Assembly: GCA_963735885.1 (NCBI GenBank)
Contig: CAVTMP010000007.1
Span: forward strand, 372,001-436,000
Origin: JBBSBL01 sp963735885
GTDB taxonomy: Bacteria > Actinomycetota > Thermoleophilia > Solirubrobacterales > Solirubrobacteraceae
Reading direction: 5' to 3'
Length of the DNA: 64,000 bases
Part shown: positions 18,703 through 27,515 of the stretch, piece by piece
How the letters are laid out: every line of letters begins with the position of its first letter
Numbering within the stretch: the stretch's first letter is position 1
Made by a program: the position numbers and the translations under genes
The notes under the pieces: generated by a model
What the model was told of the DNA's origin: nothing
The model's input: only the letters and a program-made list of their open reading frames with translations
The model's database searches: none

Positions 18703-20027
18703 CGCCGCCCGACGCCGCCGCCCCGCCGTGGCAGTGCTTCCACTTGCGGCCGCTGCCGCACGGGCACGGGTCGTTGCGCCCCCGGCGCCGGTCCGCCGCG
18801 GCGTAGCGCCCGACGATCTCGGCCGGGGCGCGGTCCGCGCGCAAGAGGTCGGTCATCTCGCGCATCGGCGCGTCGACGTGGCGGAAGAACGCCTGGTAGC
18901 CGGCGCACAGGTAGTTGAGCCCGGGCTCGCCGCTCGGCGTCGAGATGAAGCGGTCCTTGGGGCAGCCGCCGTGGCAGGCGAACCGCACGTCGCAGTCGCG
19001 GCAGTACTGCGGGCAGCGTGTCGCGCTTGTCACGACCGAAGCGCTCCTGCTCGGGGGAGGCGACCATCTCCGCGAGGGGGCGCTCGCCGATGTTCCCGAG
19101 CAGGTGCTCCGGCTCGACGAAGTGATCGCACGAGTACAGGTCGCCGGTGTGCTCGAGCGCGAGGGCCCGGCCGCAGGTCTCGGAGTGCACGCACAGGCCG
19201 GGCGGCTCGCCCGCCCAGTTGGCGAGCGCGACGTCGAACATCTGGACGTAGACCTCGCCGACGTCGCGCCGCACCCACTCCTCGAAGACGTCGATGAGGA
19301 AGCGGCCGTACTGCTCGCCGGTGACCGAGCGGCCGGTCACCACGTCCCCCTCCTGGACGTAGAGCGGGCGGTCGCGCCACGAGGACCACGGCACCGTGCC
19401 GTCCTCCTCGGCCTCGGCGACGCGCTCGATGATCGGGATGAGCTGCAGGAACCGGGCATCGCACGCGTCGCGCAGGAAGCGGTAGACCTCGCGGCCGCGC
19501 TGCGCGTTCGCGGCGTGGATCGTCGTCAGCGCGTTCCACTCCACCCCCGCGTCGCGCAGGTGCCCGAGCCCGCGGACGACCTTCTCGAAGCTGCCGCGGC
19601 CGCCCTTGGTCACCCGGTAGGTGTCGTGGACGTCCCGCGGCCCGTCGATCGAGACCCCGACGAGGAACTCCTGCTCCTTGAAGAACGCCGCCCACTCCGC
19701 GTCGAGCAGCGTGCCGTTCGTCTGGATCGTGTGGAGCGCCCGCTGGCCCGGCTGCAGGTGGCGGCGGGCGATCTCCACCGAGCGGCGGAAGAAGTCGAGG
19801 CCCATGAGCGTCGGCTCGCCGCCCTGCCAGGCGATCGTCACCTCGGGCGCGCCCGCGTGCGCCTCGACGAGCTGGCGCAGGTAGGCCTCCAGGACCTCGT
19901 CGGTCATCCGGAAGCGGCTGCCCGGGTAGAGCATCTCCTTCGAGAGGAAGAAGCAGTAGTCGCAGTCGAGGTTGCAGACCGCGCCGGTGGGCTTCGCCAG
20001 CAGGTGGAACGGCGTCACGGCCGGCAC
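18641..20027 (-). CDS. Anaerobic-type sulfatase maturase (radical SAM/SPASM) with SEC-C tail
   Basis: A radical SAM enzyme that converts the active-site Cys of sulfatases to formylglycine without oxygen. The GTG start at 20027 is 28 bases downstream of the sulfatase stop, so the two are one operon. Motifs: CNLDCDYCFF (the CxxxCxxC cluster), WQGGEPTLMGLDFF, TIQTNGTLLD, VGVSIDGPRDVHDTYR, then the SPASM cysteines (CVHSETCGR, YSCDHFV, QYCRDCDVRFACHGGCPKD). After the normal end comes a SEC-C zinc motif, RNDPCPCGSGRKWKHCHGG, an extra metal-binding tail. One extra base near 19010 (CCC[G]CAG in gene sense) breaks the frame as read. The tail overlaps the convergent aldo/keto reductase end. Confidence 0.85.
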
Positions 20028-20055
20028 CTGTTCGGCGACGTCGCGAGTCCCACGG

Positions 20056-22410
20056 TCAGTCCAGGCTGAACCAGGCGCGCACCTGTGCCTCGTGGTCGAC
20101 GTAGCGGTCTCCGGAGACGTCCACGACGACCTTGTCGATGGTGCCGCCCGTGAAGGCGAACGGCGCCTGGTACTCCGGCGTGACGGCCGAGGCGCTGTCG
20201 CGGCCGACGCAGGTGCCGTCGCCGGTGAGGCAGAAGTACCCGGGCTGGGTGACGATCTCGCCCGCGCCGACCTGCTGGTCGTCGACGTAGAGCGTCAGGG
20301 TGCCGGCGGCGCCCGGCATCTTCGGGTCCGCGCTCGGGCCCTTCGCGGTGAACTCCGCCGTGCAGACGTGGGGGCCCGGCGTGATGTCGCGGTCCGCGAC
20401 GACGTCCTGGAGCGTCGTTCCGATCCAGTTGAACGTGTACCGCAGGCGTCCGTCCTTGACGTACAGGCTGTGCCCGCCGGGGACGCCTCCGGCGGCCCAG
20501 ATCACGCCCCGGGCGTCGGCGGAGTCGACCTTCACGCCGGCCGCGATCGTGTAGGAGCGGCCGTTGATCGCCGGGCCGGCCGACTCGGGAACGTCGGAGC
20601 AGTCCGGGTAGAACGTGTAGCGCTCCCGCGGGGCCGCCGCCCTGGGGCGCTCGGCCAGCACCTGCTCGAGCGCGGTGCGGTCGTCGAGCGGGAGCCCGTT
20701 GTACCGGCCGGCGTTGTAGTGCCAGAGGGCCTTGAGCGTCTCCAGGCGCTCCGGCTCCCGATCGGCCAGGTTCGTGGACTGGGAGCGGTCCTCGTCGAGG
20801 TGGTAGAGCTCCCACACGTCCTGCTCGAACTTGCCCCAGCCGCTCAGCGGCGGGTGCACGGTGCAGGCGAGCCAGCCCTCGTGGTAGATCGACCGCTGGC
20901 CCAGCATCGCGTAGAACTGCGTCGACTTGGCCGGGGCGCCCGCGTCGGTGAGCGCCGCCGCGAAGCTCTCGCCCTCGATCCGGTTCTGCGGGTAGCCCTT
21001 GAGGACCTCGGGGGGCTCGATGCCGAGCAGCTCGTAGAGCGTCGGGACGACGTCGACCGCGTGGACGTACTGCTGCCGGACCTCCCGCTGCGCCTTGATC
21101 CTGGCGGGCCAGGCGACCAGGCACATGTCCGCGGTGCCGCCCTCGTAGCCGGCCCAGCGCTTCCAGTAGGGGAAGGGCGTGTCGAACGCCCACGCCCACC
21201 CGGTGTTGTAGTGGTTGTTCGACGCCGGGGTGCCGAGCTCGTCGATGTGGGGCAGCGTCGACTCGGCGGTGTCGGGCACCCCGTTGAAGAAGCGCCACTC
21301 GTTGAAGCTGCCGTTCGGGCCGCCCTCGCCGCTGGCCCCGTTGTCGGAGATCGCGACGATGATCGTGTTGTCCAGCTCACCGGACTCCTCGAGGTAGTCG
21401 AGCACCCGTCCGAGCCGGTCGTCGTAGTAGGAGATGTAGCCGGCGTACACCTCGGCCATGCGGGAGAACAGCCGCCGCTCGTCGCCGCTCAGCGAGCCCC
21501 ACGGCCGGACCGTGTCGAGCATCGGCCAGGGCTGGCCGTCCGGGCCGGTCGTCGTCGGCTCCCCGTGGGGGTTGATCGGCGAGAGCTCGGTGCCCTCGGG
21601 CAGGAGCCCGAGCTCCTTCTGGCGCTGCAGGATGCCGGCGCGGATGGCCTCGTAGCCCTCGTCGAACGTGCCCTTGTACCGGTCCGCCCATTCGGTGGGG
21701 ACGAGGTGCGGCGCGTGGCCGGCCTGCGGCGCGAAGTACATGAAGAACGGCTTGTCCGGGTCGATGACCTTGGCGTCGCGGATGAACTCGATCGCCCGGG
21801 CCGACATGTCGTCGGCGAGGTGATACCCGTCCTCCGGCCGCGCGGGCGGCTCGATGGGGTGGTTGTCGTGCACGAGATCCGGGAAGTAGGAGTTCGTCTC
21901 CCCGCCGAGCCACCCGTAGAAGCGCTCGAACCCGCGCCCGAGCGGCCAACGGCCCTTGAACGCCGCCAGGTTGCACTCCTCGCCCGGGGTCAGGTGCCAC
22001 TTCCCGACGCAGTAGGTGTTGTACCCGGTCTCGGCCAGCACCTCGGAGATGAAGCCGCTCTCGAACGGGATCCGCGTCGAGATCCCGGGGAACCCCGAGG
22101 CGAACTCCGCGATCGTCGCCATGCCGTTGGTCGTGGCGTTGCGGCCGGTCAGCAGCGAGGCCCGGGTCGGCGAGCAGAGCGCGGTGGTGTGGAAGTTCGA
22201 GAACCGCACCCCCATCTCCGCGATGCGGCGCATGTTCGGCGTCTCCACGGGACCGCCGAACGCGTCCATCGTGCCGTACCCGACGTCGTCCCACGCGATC
22301 ATCAGCACGTTCGGCGCGCCTTCCGGCGCGCGCGGCGCGAGGAACGGCTCCCAGTCGGGCACCGAGTCCCGGACGTCGAGGCCGATCTTCCCCTTGAACT
22401 GCTTCGTCAT
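20056..22410 (-). CDS. Arylsulfatase, Cys-type
   Basis: A 784-residue type I sulfatase that hydrolyses sulfate esters. The activation sequence C79-S-P-T-R83 (FHTTALCSPTRASLLTGRN) is the Cys form that must be modified to formylglycine, which the adjacent maturase can do. Metal ligands D41/D42 (IAWDDVGYG), GKWHLTPG and ISDNGASGEGG are present. The domain continues past 550 residues into a C-terminal region with IWAAGGVPGGHSLYVKDGRL and AEFTAKGPSADPKMPG, which resembles the long arylsulfatases of actinobacteria. There is no signal peptide, so it should be cytoplasmic, or exported by an unusual route. The substrate is not deducible. A GGAG-type RBS precedes ATG 22410. Confidence 0.92.
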   Translation of the reverse strand: MTKQFKGKIGLDVRDSVPDWEPFLAPRAPEGAPNVLMIAWDDVGYGTMDAFGGPVETPNMRRIAEMGVRFSNFHTTALCSPTRASLLTGRNATTNGMATIAEFASGFPGISTRIPFESGFISEVLAETGYNTYCVGKWHLTPGEECNLAAFKGRWPLGRGFERFYGWLGGETNSYFPDLVHDNHPIEPPARPEDGYHLADDMSARAIEFIRDAKVIDPDKPFFMYFAPQAGHAPHLVPTEWADRYKGTFDEGYEAIRAGILQRQKELGLLPEGTELSPINPHGEPTTTGPDGQPWPMLDTVRPWGSLSGDERRLFSRMAEVYAGYISYYDDRLGRVLDYLEESGELDNTIIVAISDNGASGEGGPNGSFNEWRFFNGVPDTAESTLPHIDELGTPASNNHYNTGWAWAFDTPFPYWKRWAGYEGGTADMCLVAWPARIKAQREVRQQYVHAVDVVPTLYELLGIEPPEVLKGYPQNRIEGESFAAALTDAGAPAKSTQFYAMLGQRSIYHEGWLACTVHPPLSGWGKFEQDVWELYHLDEDRSQSTNLADREPERLETLKALWHYNAGRYNGLPLDDRTALEQVLAERPRAAAPRERYTFYPDCSDVPESAGPAINGRSYTIAAGVKVDSADARGVIWAAGGVPGGHSLYVKDGRLRYTFNWIGTTLQDVVADRDITPGPHVCTAEFTAKGPSADPKMPGAAGTLTLYVDDQQVGAGEIVTQPGYFCLTGDGTCVGRDSASAVTPEYQAPFAFTGGTIDKVVVDVSGDRYVDHEAQVRAWFSLD

Positions 22411-22542
22411 CCCCGCTCCCGTCCGGTGACCGGCCGCTCGCGCGCCATCGCGATGCTCGGCGCCATTGCACCGGATCGCCGCGGCCCCGTCATCATCCGA
22501 AACGGACGAGGGGGCCGCCGGCGCGCGGGTGCGGGACGGCGC

Positions 22543-23148
22543 TCACCCCGGGCGCCGGTCCTCGGCGACCTCGCGCACGGAGCCGAGCAGCGCGTCGACG
22601 AGCACGTGGGCGCCCGAGCCGACCCCGAAGGTCCAGTAGCGGCGGAACCAGCGCCGCGCCTGCTCGTCGGTCGTCGCGGTCCGCATGAGGCCGGAGAGCA
22701 GGGTCCGGTCGTCGTCGAGCGGGCGGACCGCGAGGTCGTAGATCGTCTTCGCGTAGCCGGGCTCGTCGAAGTCGCGGAATCCGGCGGCGGTCACCGGGGC
22801 GTACTCGATGACCGGGCGCCAGAACCTCCCCACCAGCCCGAGCGCGAGCTCCTCGCCGGGCCGCTCACCGAGCACCACCCAGCCGCCCTCGCCGGAGGGC
22901 AGCTCGGCGGTGTCGCGCAGGCGCAGCCGCTCCGGCGCGGCGGGCGGCCGCTCGCCGTGGAGGACGTGGGCGACCGCCTCCGGCAGCATCCGCACCGCGG
23001 CGAGGACCCCGGCGAGGTGGGCGCGCCGGCCGACCTCGAGCAGGTCGGCGGCCATCAGCGCGTCCCAGACCGCCGCCGCGTCGGCGTCGACCGCCGTCGC
23101 CACCTCGTCGGAAACGTCGTAGACCGGCAGGAACTCGTCCGCGATCAT
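22543..23148 (-). CDS. START/SRPBCC-like protein of unknown function
   Basis: About 200 residues from ATG 23148 (MIADEFLPVYDVSDEVATAV). The pattern of an opening strand ending VYDVSD, a short helix with VWDALMAADLLEV, then WVVLGERPGEELALGLVGRF, VIEYAPVTAAGFRDF and LSGLMRTATTDEQARRWFRR fits a helix-grip SRPBCC fold with a hydrophobic ligand cavity. Similar proteins occur widely in actinobacteria and have no known ligand. It is transcribed with the phasin-like gene upstream (38-base gap) and is followed by the sulfatase operon on the same strand. Confidence 0.7.
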   Translation of the reverse strand: MIADEFLPVYDVSDEVATAVDADAAAVWDALMAADLLEVGRRAHLAGVLAAVRMLPEAVAHVLHGERPPAAPERLRLRDTAELPSGEGGWVVLGERPGEELALGLVGRFWRPVIEYAPVTAAGFRDFDEPGYAKTIYDLAVRPLDDDRTLLSGLMRTATTDEQARRWFRRYWTFGVGSGAHVLVDALLGSVREVAEDRRPG

Positions 23149-23185
23149 CACGACGGACTCTGTCACGAGCCGGACTGGGCGGTTG

Positions 23186-23578
23186 TCACTTCTTCGCGTC
23201 GCCCGGCTTGCCCAGCGACCGGTCGGCGCTTCGCACGACGCTGCGAAGGAAGTCGTACTGCGTGTGGACCAGCTCGTCCGCCATGTCCAAGGCGGCGTCG
23301 ATGACGGTCTCCCGCCGGGACGGCCGGTCGCCGAGCGCCGGAAGCGCCTCGTCGACGGTGTCGACGAACTTGCGCACCGCCTCGATCGCGGCACGCTGGC
23401 CGGACTCGACCGACCGCAGCACATCGCTCGACAGCTCGGCCGTCTTGTCGACCGCCGCCGCCGCCCGGTGCTCGTCACCGGCCTTCTTCGCCCCACCGCG
23501 CTGACTCGCCGGAGACGCCTTCTTGCCCTTCGTCGCCTTCGTGCCCTTCGTGCCCCGCTGCGCGCCGGTCTGAGCCAT
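23186..23578 (-). CDS. Small phasin-like/helical protein
   Basis: A 130-residue protein from ATG 23578 with a strong RBS (GGAGGAG). Residues 1-35 are a Lys/Ala/Gly/Thr-rich disordered tail (GTKGTKATKGKKASP). Residues 40-130 form long amphipathic helices: AELSSDVLRSVESGQRAAIE, AVRKFVDTVDEALPAL and AALDMADELVHTQYDFLRSV. This is the pattern of phasin-like or surface-associated helical proteins in actinobacteria. Whether it coats polyhydroxyalkanoate granules is unknown; a PHA-synthase-like gene does exist at 51.6 kb. The basic tail could bind DNA or polyphosphate. Confidence 0.65.
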   Translation of the reverse strand: MAQTGAQRGTKGTKATKGKKASPASQRGGAKKAGDEHRAAAAVDKTAELSSDVLRSVESGQRAAIEAVRKFVDTVDEALPALGDRPSRRETVIDAALDMADELVHTQYDFLRSVVRSADRSLGKPGDAKK

Positions 23579-23774
23579 GCCACTCCTCCAGTCAGAGTCG
23601 ATTTCGCCGAGCCGGCCGGACACGCCACCGCAAGCTCCCCGACGGCGCCCGCCCACTCCGCATCTCTTCCGCACCCTAGATCGGGGCGGCGGCGGTGGCA
23701 TCGGTACAAACTCCCACCGCGACCCACGCCCTTTTCCTGCGCGGGGTGTGGCGCGAGCGCCGATCGAGCCCCCC

Positions 23775-24875
23775 TTACCGCCGGCCCAGCGCCGTGATCG
23801 GCGACATGCGGGTGATCCGCCACGTCGGGTACAGGGCGCCGAGGACGCCGAGGCCGAGGCCGATCAGCAGGCCGCGCAGCAGCACCCACCCGGTGAGCGC
23901 GGGCGTGACGAACGTCGCGGCGCCGAGCGCCCGCACGAGCAGCTCCGCGGCGGCGGCGCCGAGCGCGAGCCCGACGGCCGCGCCGACGACGCTCACCGCG
24001 AGCCCCTCGCCGACGATGAGGCGCGTGATCTGGCCGCGACTCCATCCGACCGCCGCGAGCAGGCCGAACTCCGCCTCGCGCTGGATCATCGCCATCGCCA
24101 TCGTGTTCGTGACGACGACGGCGCCCAGCAGCAGGGCGAGCACGGCGATCACGACCGCCGCCTTCGTGACGACGCGGCTGTTCGTGTCCACGCGCGCGAC
24201 CGCGGCGGGGTTGCCGATCGCCGCCGTCCCGGGCAGAGCGCGCTCGATCCCGCGCGTCACGTCGCGCTCCGGGTATCCGGCCGCGAGCGAGACGGCGACC
24301 ATCGTGACCTCGCCGGGCCGGCCGGAGATCCGCCGGGTGACCGCCAGCGGCAGGACCGCGCCCTCGTCCTCGAACGAGACGCCGGAGCGGTAGATCCCGG
24401 CGACGGGGAGGCGCCGGCCGCCGACCTCGACCAGCCCGCCGGGCCTCGCGCGCAGGCGGGCGGCGGCGGCGTCGCCGAGCATCAGCTCGGCACCGCGGGC
24501 GCGGCGGCCGGCGACGATGACGAGCCGGCGCTCCAGGAAGCTCCCAGCCTCCGCGCCGAACACGAGCATCGCTCCGTCGCGGGCGACCTCGTTCGCGAGG
24601 ATCTGGACCGCGGACGCGTCGGCGACGCCGGGCAGACGGCGTATCCGCGTCGCGACGGACGCCGGCAGCGACGACGCGGTGAGGTCCGCCAGCCCGGACT
24701 GGAAGACGGCGACGTCCGCGCGCCCGAGCCGGGCGAGGTCGCCGGCGCTGCGCCGCAGGCCGCCGGTCAGCGCGAGCAGCGCCACGATCGTCGTGACGCC
24801 GATCGCGACCCCGAGCGCGGTCAGCGCGGTGCGGCCCCAGCGCGAGCGCAGGTTCGAGGCGATCAGGCCGAGCAT
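23775..24875 (-). CDS. ABC transporter permease, FtsX/MacB type
   Basis: A 366-residue membrane protein. TM1 is at the N-terminus (ALTALGVAIGVTTIVALLAL), followed by a large extracytoplasmic MacB-like domain of about 200 residues, then three TM segments: VVIAVLALLLGAVVVTNTMA, GEGLAVSVVGAAVGLALGAA and LLIGLGLGVLGALYPTWRI. The IQREAEFGLLAAVGWSRGQI loop is the FtsX-family coupling region. No ATPase subunit gene is adjacent in the window, so the partner is encoded elsewhere. It lies 16 bases downstream of the M50 protease gene on the same strand, suggesting one transcript with roles in envelope maintenance or export (inference). Confidence 0.85.
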   Translation of the reverse strand: MLGLIASNLRSRWGRTALTALGVAIGVTTIVALLALTGGLRRSAGDLARLGRADVAVFQSGLADLTASSLPASVATRIRRLPGVADASAVQILANEVARDGAMLVFGAEAGSFLERRLVIVAGRRARGAELMLGDAAAARLRARPGGLVEVGGRRLPVAGIYRSGVSFEDEGAVLPLAVTRRISGRPGEVTMVAVSLAAGYPERDVTRGIERALPGTAAIGNPAAVARVDTNSRVVTKAAVVIAVLALLLGAVVVTNTMAMAMIQREAEFGLLAAVGWSRGQITRLIVGEGLAVSVVGAAVGLALGAAAAELLVRALGAATFVTPALTGWVLLRGLLIGLGLGVLGALYPTWRITRMSPITALGRR

Positions 24876-24891
24876 CGGCCGGTGAGCCGCA

Positions 24892-26013
24892 TCACGCCGT
24901 GAGCTCCGCCGCGCGCATCAGCCGCTCGACGTCGCCGATCGAGACGATCCCCACGAGCCGGCCGCCGGGCCCGACGACGACGGCCCGTCCGACGCGGGCG
25001 AACGCCGGCCGCGCCGCGAGGTCGGCGAGCGGGAGATCCGGCCCGACGAGCAGCGACGGGTCGCGGTCCGCCGCCTCGCCGGCCCGGACACGGGCGCGGG
25101 CGCCGTGGTCGAGGCTCCGCGCGCGGGTGATCGTCAGCAGGCCGACCGCCCGCCCGTCCGCTTCCACGACGGGGAACGACGTGAACAGGTGGCGCGCGAA
25201 GCCGCGCTCCACGGCCTCCGCGATGGTCGCGCCCGCCGGCACCGAGACGGCGGGGGAGGCCATGACCTCCGCGACCGTCCGGCCCGCCAGCGCCCGCTCG
25301 AGGTGGAGGTGCTGGGCCTCGGATCCCGACGCGACGAGCAGGAAGAACCCGATGAGACCGAGCCAGAGGCCCCCGATCGCGCCGGAGAGGAACGCGAAGA
25401 CGCCGAGCGCGACGAGCGCGTAGCCGAAGCCGCGGCCGACGCCGGCGGCGCGGTCGGTCGCCGCGAGCTGGTCCCCGCTGCGCCGCCAGAGCAGCGCCCG
25501 CAGGACCCGGCCGCCGTCGAGCGGGAACGCCGGCAGCAGGTTGAACGCGAGGATCGCCGCGTTGACGTACGCCTGGTAGCCGACGACGGCCAGCAGCCAC
25601 GTGGGGGCACCGGCGGCGCCGAGCGCGACGCGCAGGCCGCCGAACACCCCGGCCACGACCAAGGTGACGAGCGGCCCGGCGAGCGCGAAGCGCAGCTCGT
25701 CGTCCGCCCGCGCCGGCTCGCCGCGCATCCGCGCGACGCCTCCGAGCAGCCACAGGTCGATCTCCTCGATCTCGACCCCGTGCCGGCGCGCGACGAGCGC
25801 GTGCCCGAGCTCGTGGAGCAGGATGCTGCCGAACAGCAGCAGCGCGCTGAGCAGCCCGAGCGCGTAGGCGGCGCCGTGCCCGATGCCGGGCGCCTGGTCG
25901 GGGAAGTACGCGCGCCCGAGCGACCAGGAGATGAGCCCGACGATCACGAGCCAGAGCGGGTGGATCCCGATCGGGATGCCCGCGAGACGGCCGATCCGGA
26001 ACGAGCCCCTCAC
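24892..26013 (-). CDS. M50 family site-2 protease with CBS domains
   Basis: A membrane zinc metalloprotease of 373 residues. It shows FGSILLHELGHALVARRHG with H67-E68-x-x-H71, and NLLPAFPLDGGRVLRAL carrying the second metal-ligand Asp in the LDG motif. Several TM helices surround these. A cytoplasmic C-terminal pair of CBS domains follows (VAEVMASPAVSVPAGATIAE and SIGDVERLM), which may sense adenine nucleotides. The GTG start at 26013 overlaps the stop of the SRPBCC gene as GTGA, showing translational coupling. Such proteases cut membrane-embedded substrates such as anti-sigma factors; no such substrate is adjacent. Confidence 0.92.
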   Translation of the reverse strand: MRGSFRIGRLAGIPIGIHPLWLVIVGLISWSLGRAYFPDQAPGIGHGAAYALGLLSALLLFGSILLHELGHALVARRHGVEIEEIDLWLLGGVARMRGEPARADDELRFALAGPLVTLVVAGVFGGLRVALGAAGAPTWLLAVVGYQAYVNAAILAFNLLPAFPLDGGRVLRALLWRRSGDQLAATDRAAGVGRGFGYALVALGVFAFLSGAIGGLWLGLIGFFLLVASGSEAQHLHLERALAGRTVAEVMASPAVSVPAGATIAEAVERGFARHLFTSFPVVEADGRAVGLLTITRARSLDHGARARVRAGEAADRDPSLLVGPDLPLADLAARPAFARVGRAVVVGPGGRLVGIVSIGDVERLMRAAELTA

Positions 26014-26690
26014 GCCGCGGACGCCGCTCGTTCGGCCCGCCGCCGGATCTCGCGGAGCTGTCGGACCTGCATGAGGACGTGGACCGGCTCCCAGAAGACG
26101 GTCCCGCCCGCGACGGCGAGCCAGCGCGGCCGGCTCGCGTCGCGACCCGCGACGACGAGCCGGGTGCGGCCGTCCGGCAGCGGGCGCAGCAGGAACTCCC
26201 ACGTGCTGTCCGACAGCAGGCGCGGGGCGGGGGCGTCGTCGTCGATCGAGCGCCCGGACAGCATCGAGATCCGGGCCCGCAGCGAGAGCGCGCGCTCGGC
26301 CTCGACGTGAACCACCTCGAACCACGTGCGGCCGCTCGCGACGCTCGGCCATCGGTCCCCGACCGCGACGTGCTGCCAGGCGGGGACGATGTCCGAGGCG
26401 CTCGGCCGCCCGGCGTTGTCGAGCCGGTCGAAGCTGTACCAGCCGCCGCGGTCCATCCCCATCTGGACGAGCCACGGCCACACGGCGGCGGGGGGCGCGT
26501 CGATCGTGGTCGCCATCGACGCGCCGCGCCGACCCTCGGGGAGCAGGCGGTCGCCGCCGGGGAGCGGGATCCGCTGGTCGGCGTCCGTCGCGCCCCAGCG
26601 CGTGAGCCGCCGCCGCGCGGCGAAGCCGGCGGCGAACGCGGACACTACGACGAGAGGGCGCAGGCGCACGAATGGAGCATCGCGTCTCAC
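26010..26690 (-). CDS. SRPBCC family protein
   Basis: A 226-residue protein with an N-terminal hydrophobic stretch (RLRPLVVVSAFAAGFAA) that is probably a membrane anchor, and a helix-grip domain: ATTIDAPPAAVWPWLVQMG, GGWYSFDRLDNAGRPSA, STWEFLLRPLPDGRTRLVVA. The MGMDRGGWYSFDRLDN signature is common in actinobacterial SRPBCC proteins of unknown ligand. Its stop overlaps the M50 protease start (GTGA), so the two are made together and may act together at the membrane. Confidence 0.8.
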   Translation of the reverse strand: MRRDAPFVRLRPLVVVSAFAAGFAARRRLTRWGATDADQRIPLPGGDRLLPEGRRGASMATTIDAPPAAVWPWLVQMGMDRGGWYSFDRLDNAGRPSASDIVPAWQHVAVGDRWPSVASGRTWFEVVHVEAERALSLRARISMLSGRSIDDDAPAPRLLSDSTWEFLLRPLPDGRTRLVVAGRDASRPRWLAVAGGTVFWEPVHVLMQVRQLREIRRRAERAASAA

Positions 26691-26720
26691 CGCGGCGGGC
26701 GCATCCGTTCCGTCCGCGGA

Positions 26721-27179
26721 TCAGGGGTGGTAGTGCACGGACTCGAACCCCCAGGCGTCGGCGAGCCAGCGCGGGACGAGGTCGTCGAGCGCGCGTTCCA
26801 GCTCGGTGCCGACCGCCTCGTCGACGAGCCACCAGGAGGCCACGGCGTCGCTGCCGGGTGGGGATCGCGGGTCGGGTGGATCGATGTACACGCACCCGAG
26901 CAGGTGGCTCTCGCTCGCGTCGAGAACGGCGTAGTTGAAGCTCTCGTGGGCGGCGATCTCCGCCTCGTGGCGAGCGAGGTCCGCCCGGTCGGCCTCGTAG
27001 CTCATGGTCGCCGGCGGCCAGCCCCACGCCTCGCCGTACTTCGCCCACAACCGCTCACGGGAGCCCATGACCGCCGGGTAGTCGATCCCGACATCGGCCT
27101 CGCGGATCGGGCGCAGGTGCTGCCCGCTCGGCAGGTCGACGCGCTCCGGATGCGCGAACCCCTCGGGAAGCCATCGCAT
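26721..27179 (-). CDS. GNAT-like N-acetyltransferase
   Basis: A 152-residue protein with a GNAT-type layout: a first strand with VDLPSGQHLRPIREADVGID, a helical region SRERLWAKYGEAWGWP, the central strand FNYAVLDASESHLLGCVYID, and ASWWLVDEAVGTELERALDD with WGFESVHYHP at the end. The acetyl-CoA loop is less typical than in well-known members, since the usual Q/RxxGxG/A is not clear, so the substrate and activity are uncertain. It is in line with the DUF779/aldehyde dehydrogenase genes, ending before the SRPBCC gene. Confidence 0.65.
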   Translation of the reverse strand: MRWLPEGFAHPERVDLPSGQHLRPIREADVGIDYPAVMGSRERLWAKYGEAWGWPPATMSYEADRADLARHEAEIAAHESFNYAVLDASESHLLGCVYIDPPDPRSPPGSDAVASWWLVDEAVGTELERALDDLVPRWLADAWGFESVHYHP

Positions 27180-27183
27180 GGCG

Positions 27184-27501
27184 TCAGGATCGCGTGAAGA
27201 AGTGGATCCCGTCGAGGCCCTCGAGCGAGAACCCCGAGGCCGGGCCGGGGGCGACGTCGAGCACGAAGCGCGGACGGTTCCAGCGCGCGTCCTGCTCGGC
27301 GTCGATGTAGACGGGCATCCCGCCCGGCTCGCCGAGCAGGACGTCGTTGGGCCCGATCAGCAGCTCGCCCTCCCGCAGGCAGAGGGGCGAGCTGCCGTCG
27401 CAGCAGCCGCCGGACTGGAAGAGCATCAGCCTCCCGTGCTTCGCCGTCAGGCTCCCGATCGCCTCGAGCGCCGCATCCGTGGCCACGATCCGGTCCGCCA
27501 C
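27184..27501 (-). CDS. DUF779 family protein
   Basis: A 105-residue protein beginning at GTG 27501 with GAGGAG upstream. It has the DUF779 signature MLFQSGGCCDGSSPLCLREG, with three cysteines, then LIGPNDVLLGEPGGMPVYID. The cysteines suggest metal or cofactor binding. In many bacteria DUF779 genes sit directly after an NAD-dependent acetaldehyde dehydrogenase; here the aldehyde dehydrogenase ends 14 bases upstream, the same arrangement. Its role is not established. A helper or maturation role for the dehydrogenase is the usual proposal from context. Confidence 0.88.
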   Translation of the reverse strand: MADRIVATDAALEAIGSLTAKHGRLMLFQSGGCCDGSSPLCLREGELLIGPNDVLLGEPGGMPVYIDAEQDARWNRPRFVLDVAPGPASGFSLEGLDGIHFFTRS

Positions 27502-27515
27502 CGCTCCTCCTCGGA

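Noticed and set aside
19972..23304. 1,110-codon open frame antisense to the sulfatase and maturase genes
   Set aside because: No domains, composition typical of antisense reading of GC3-rich genes; the minus-strand genes are certain.
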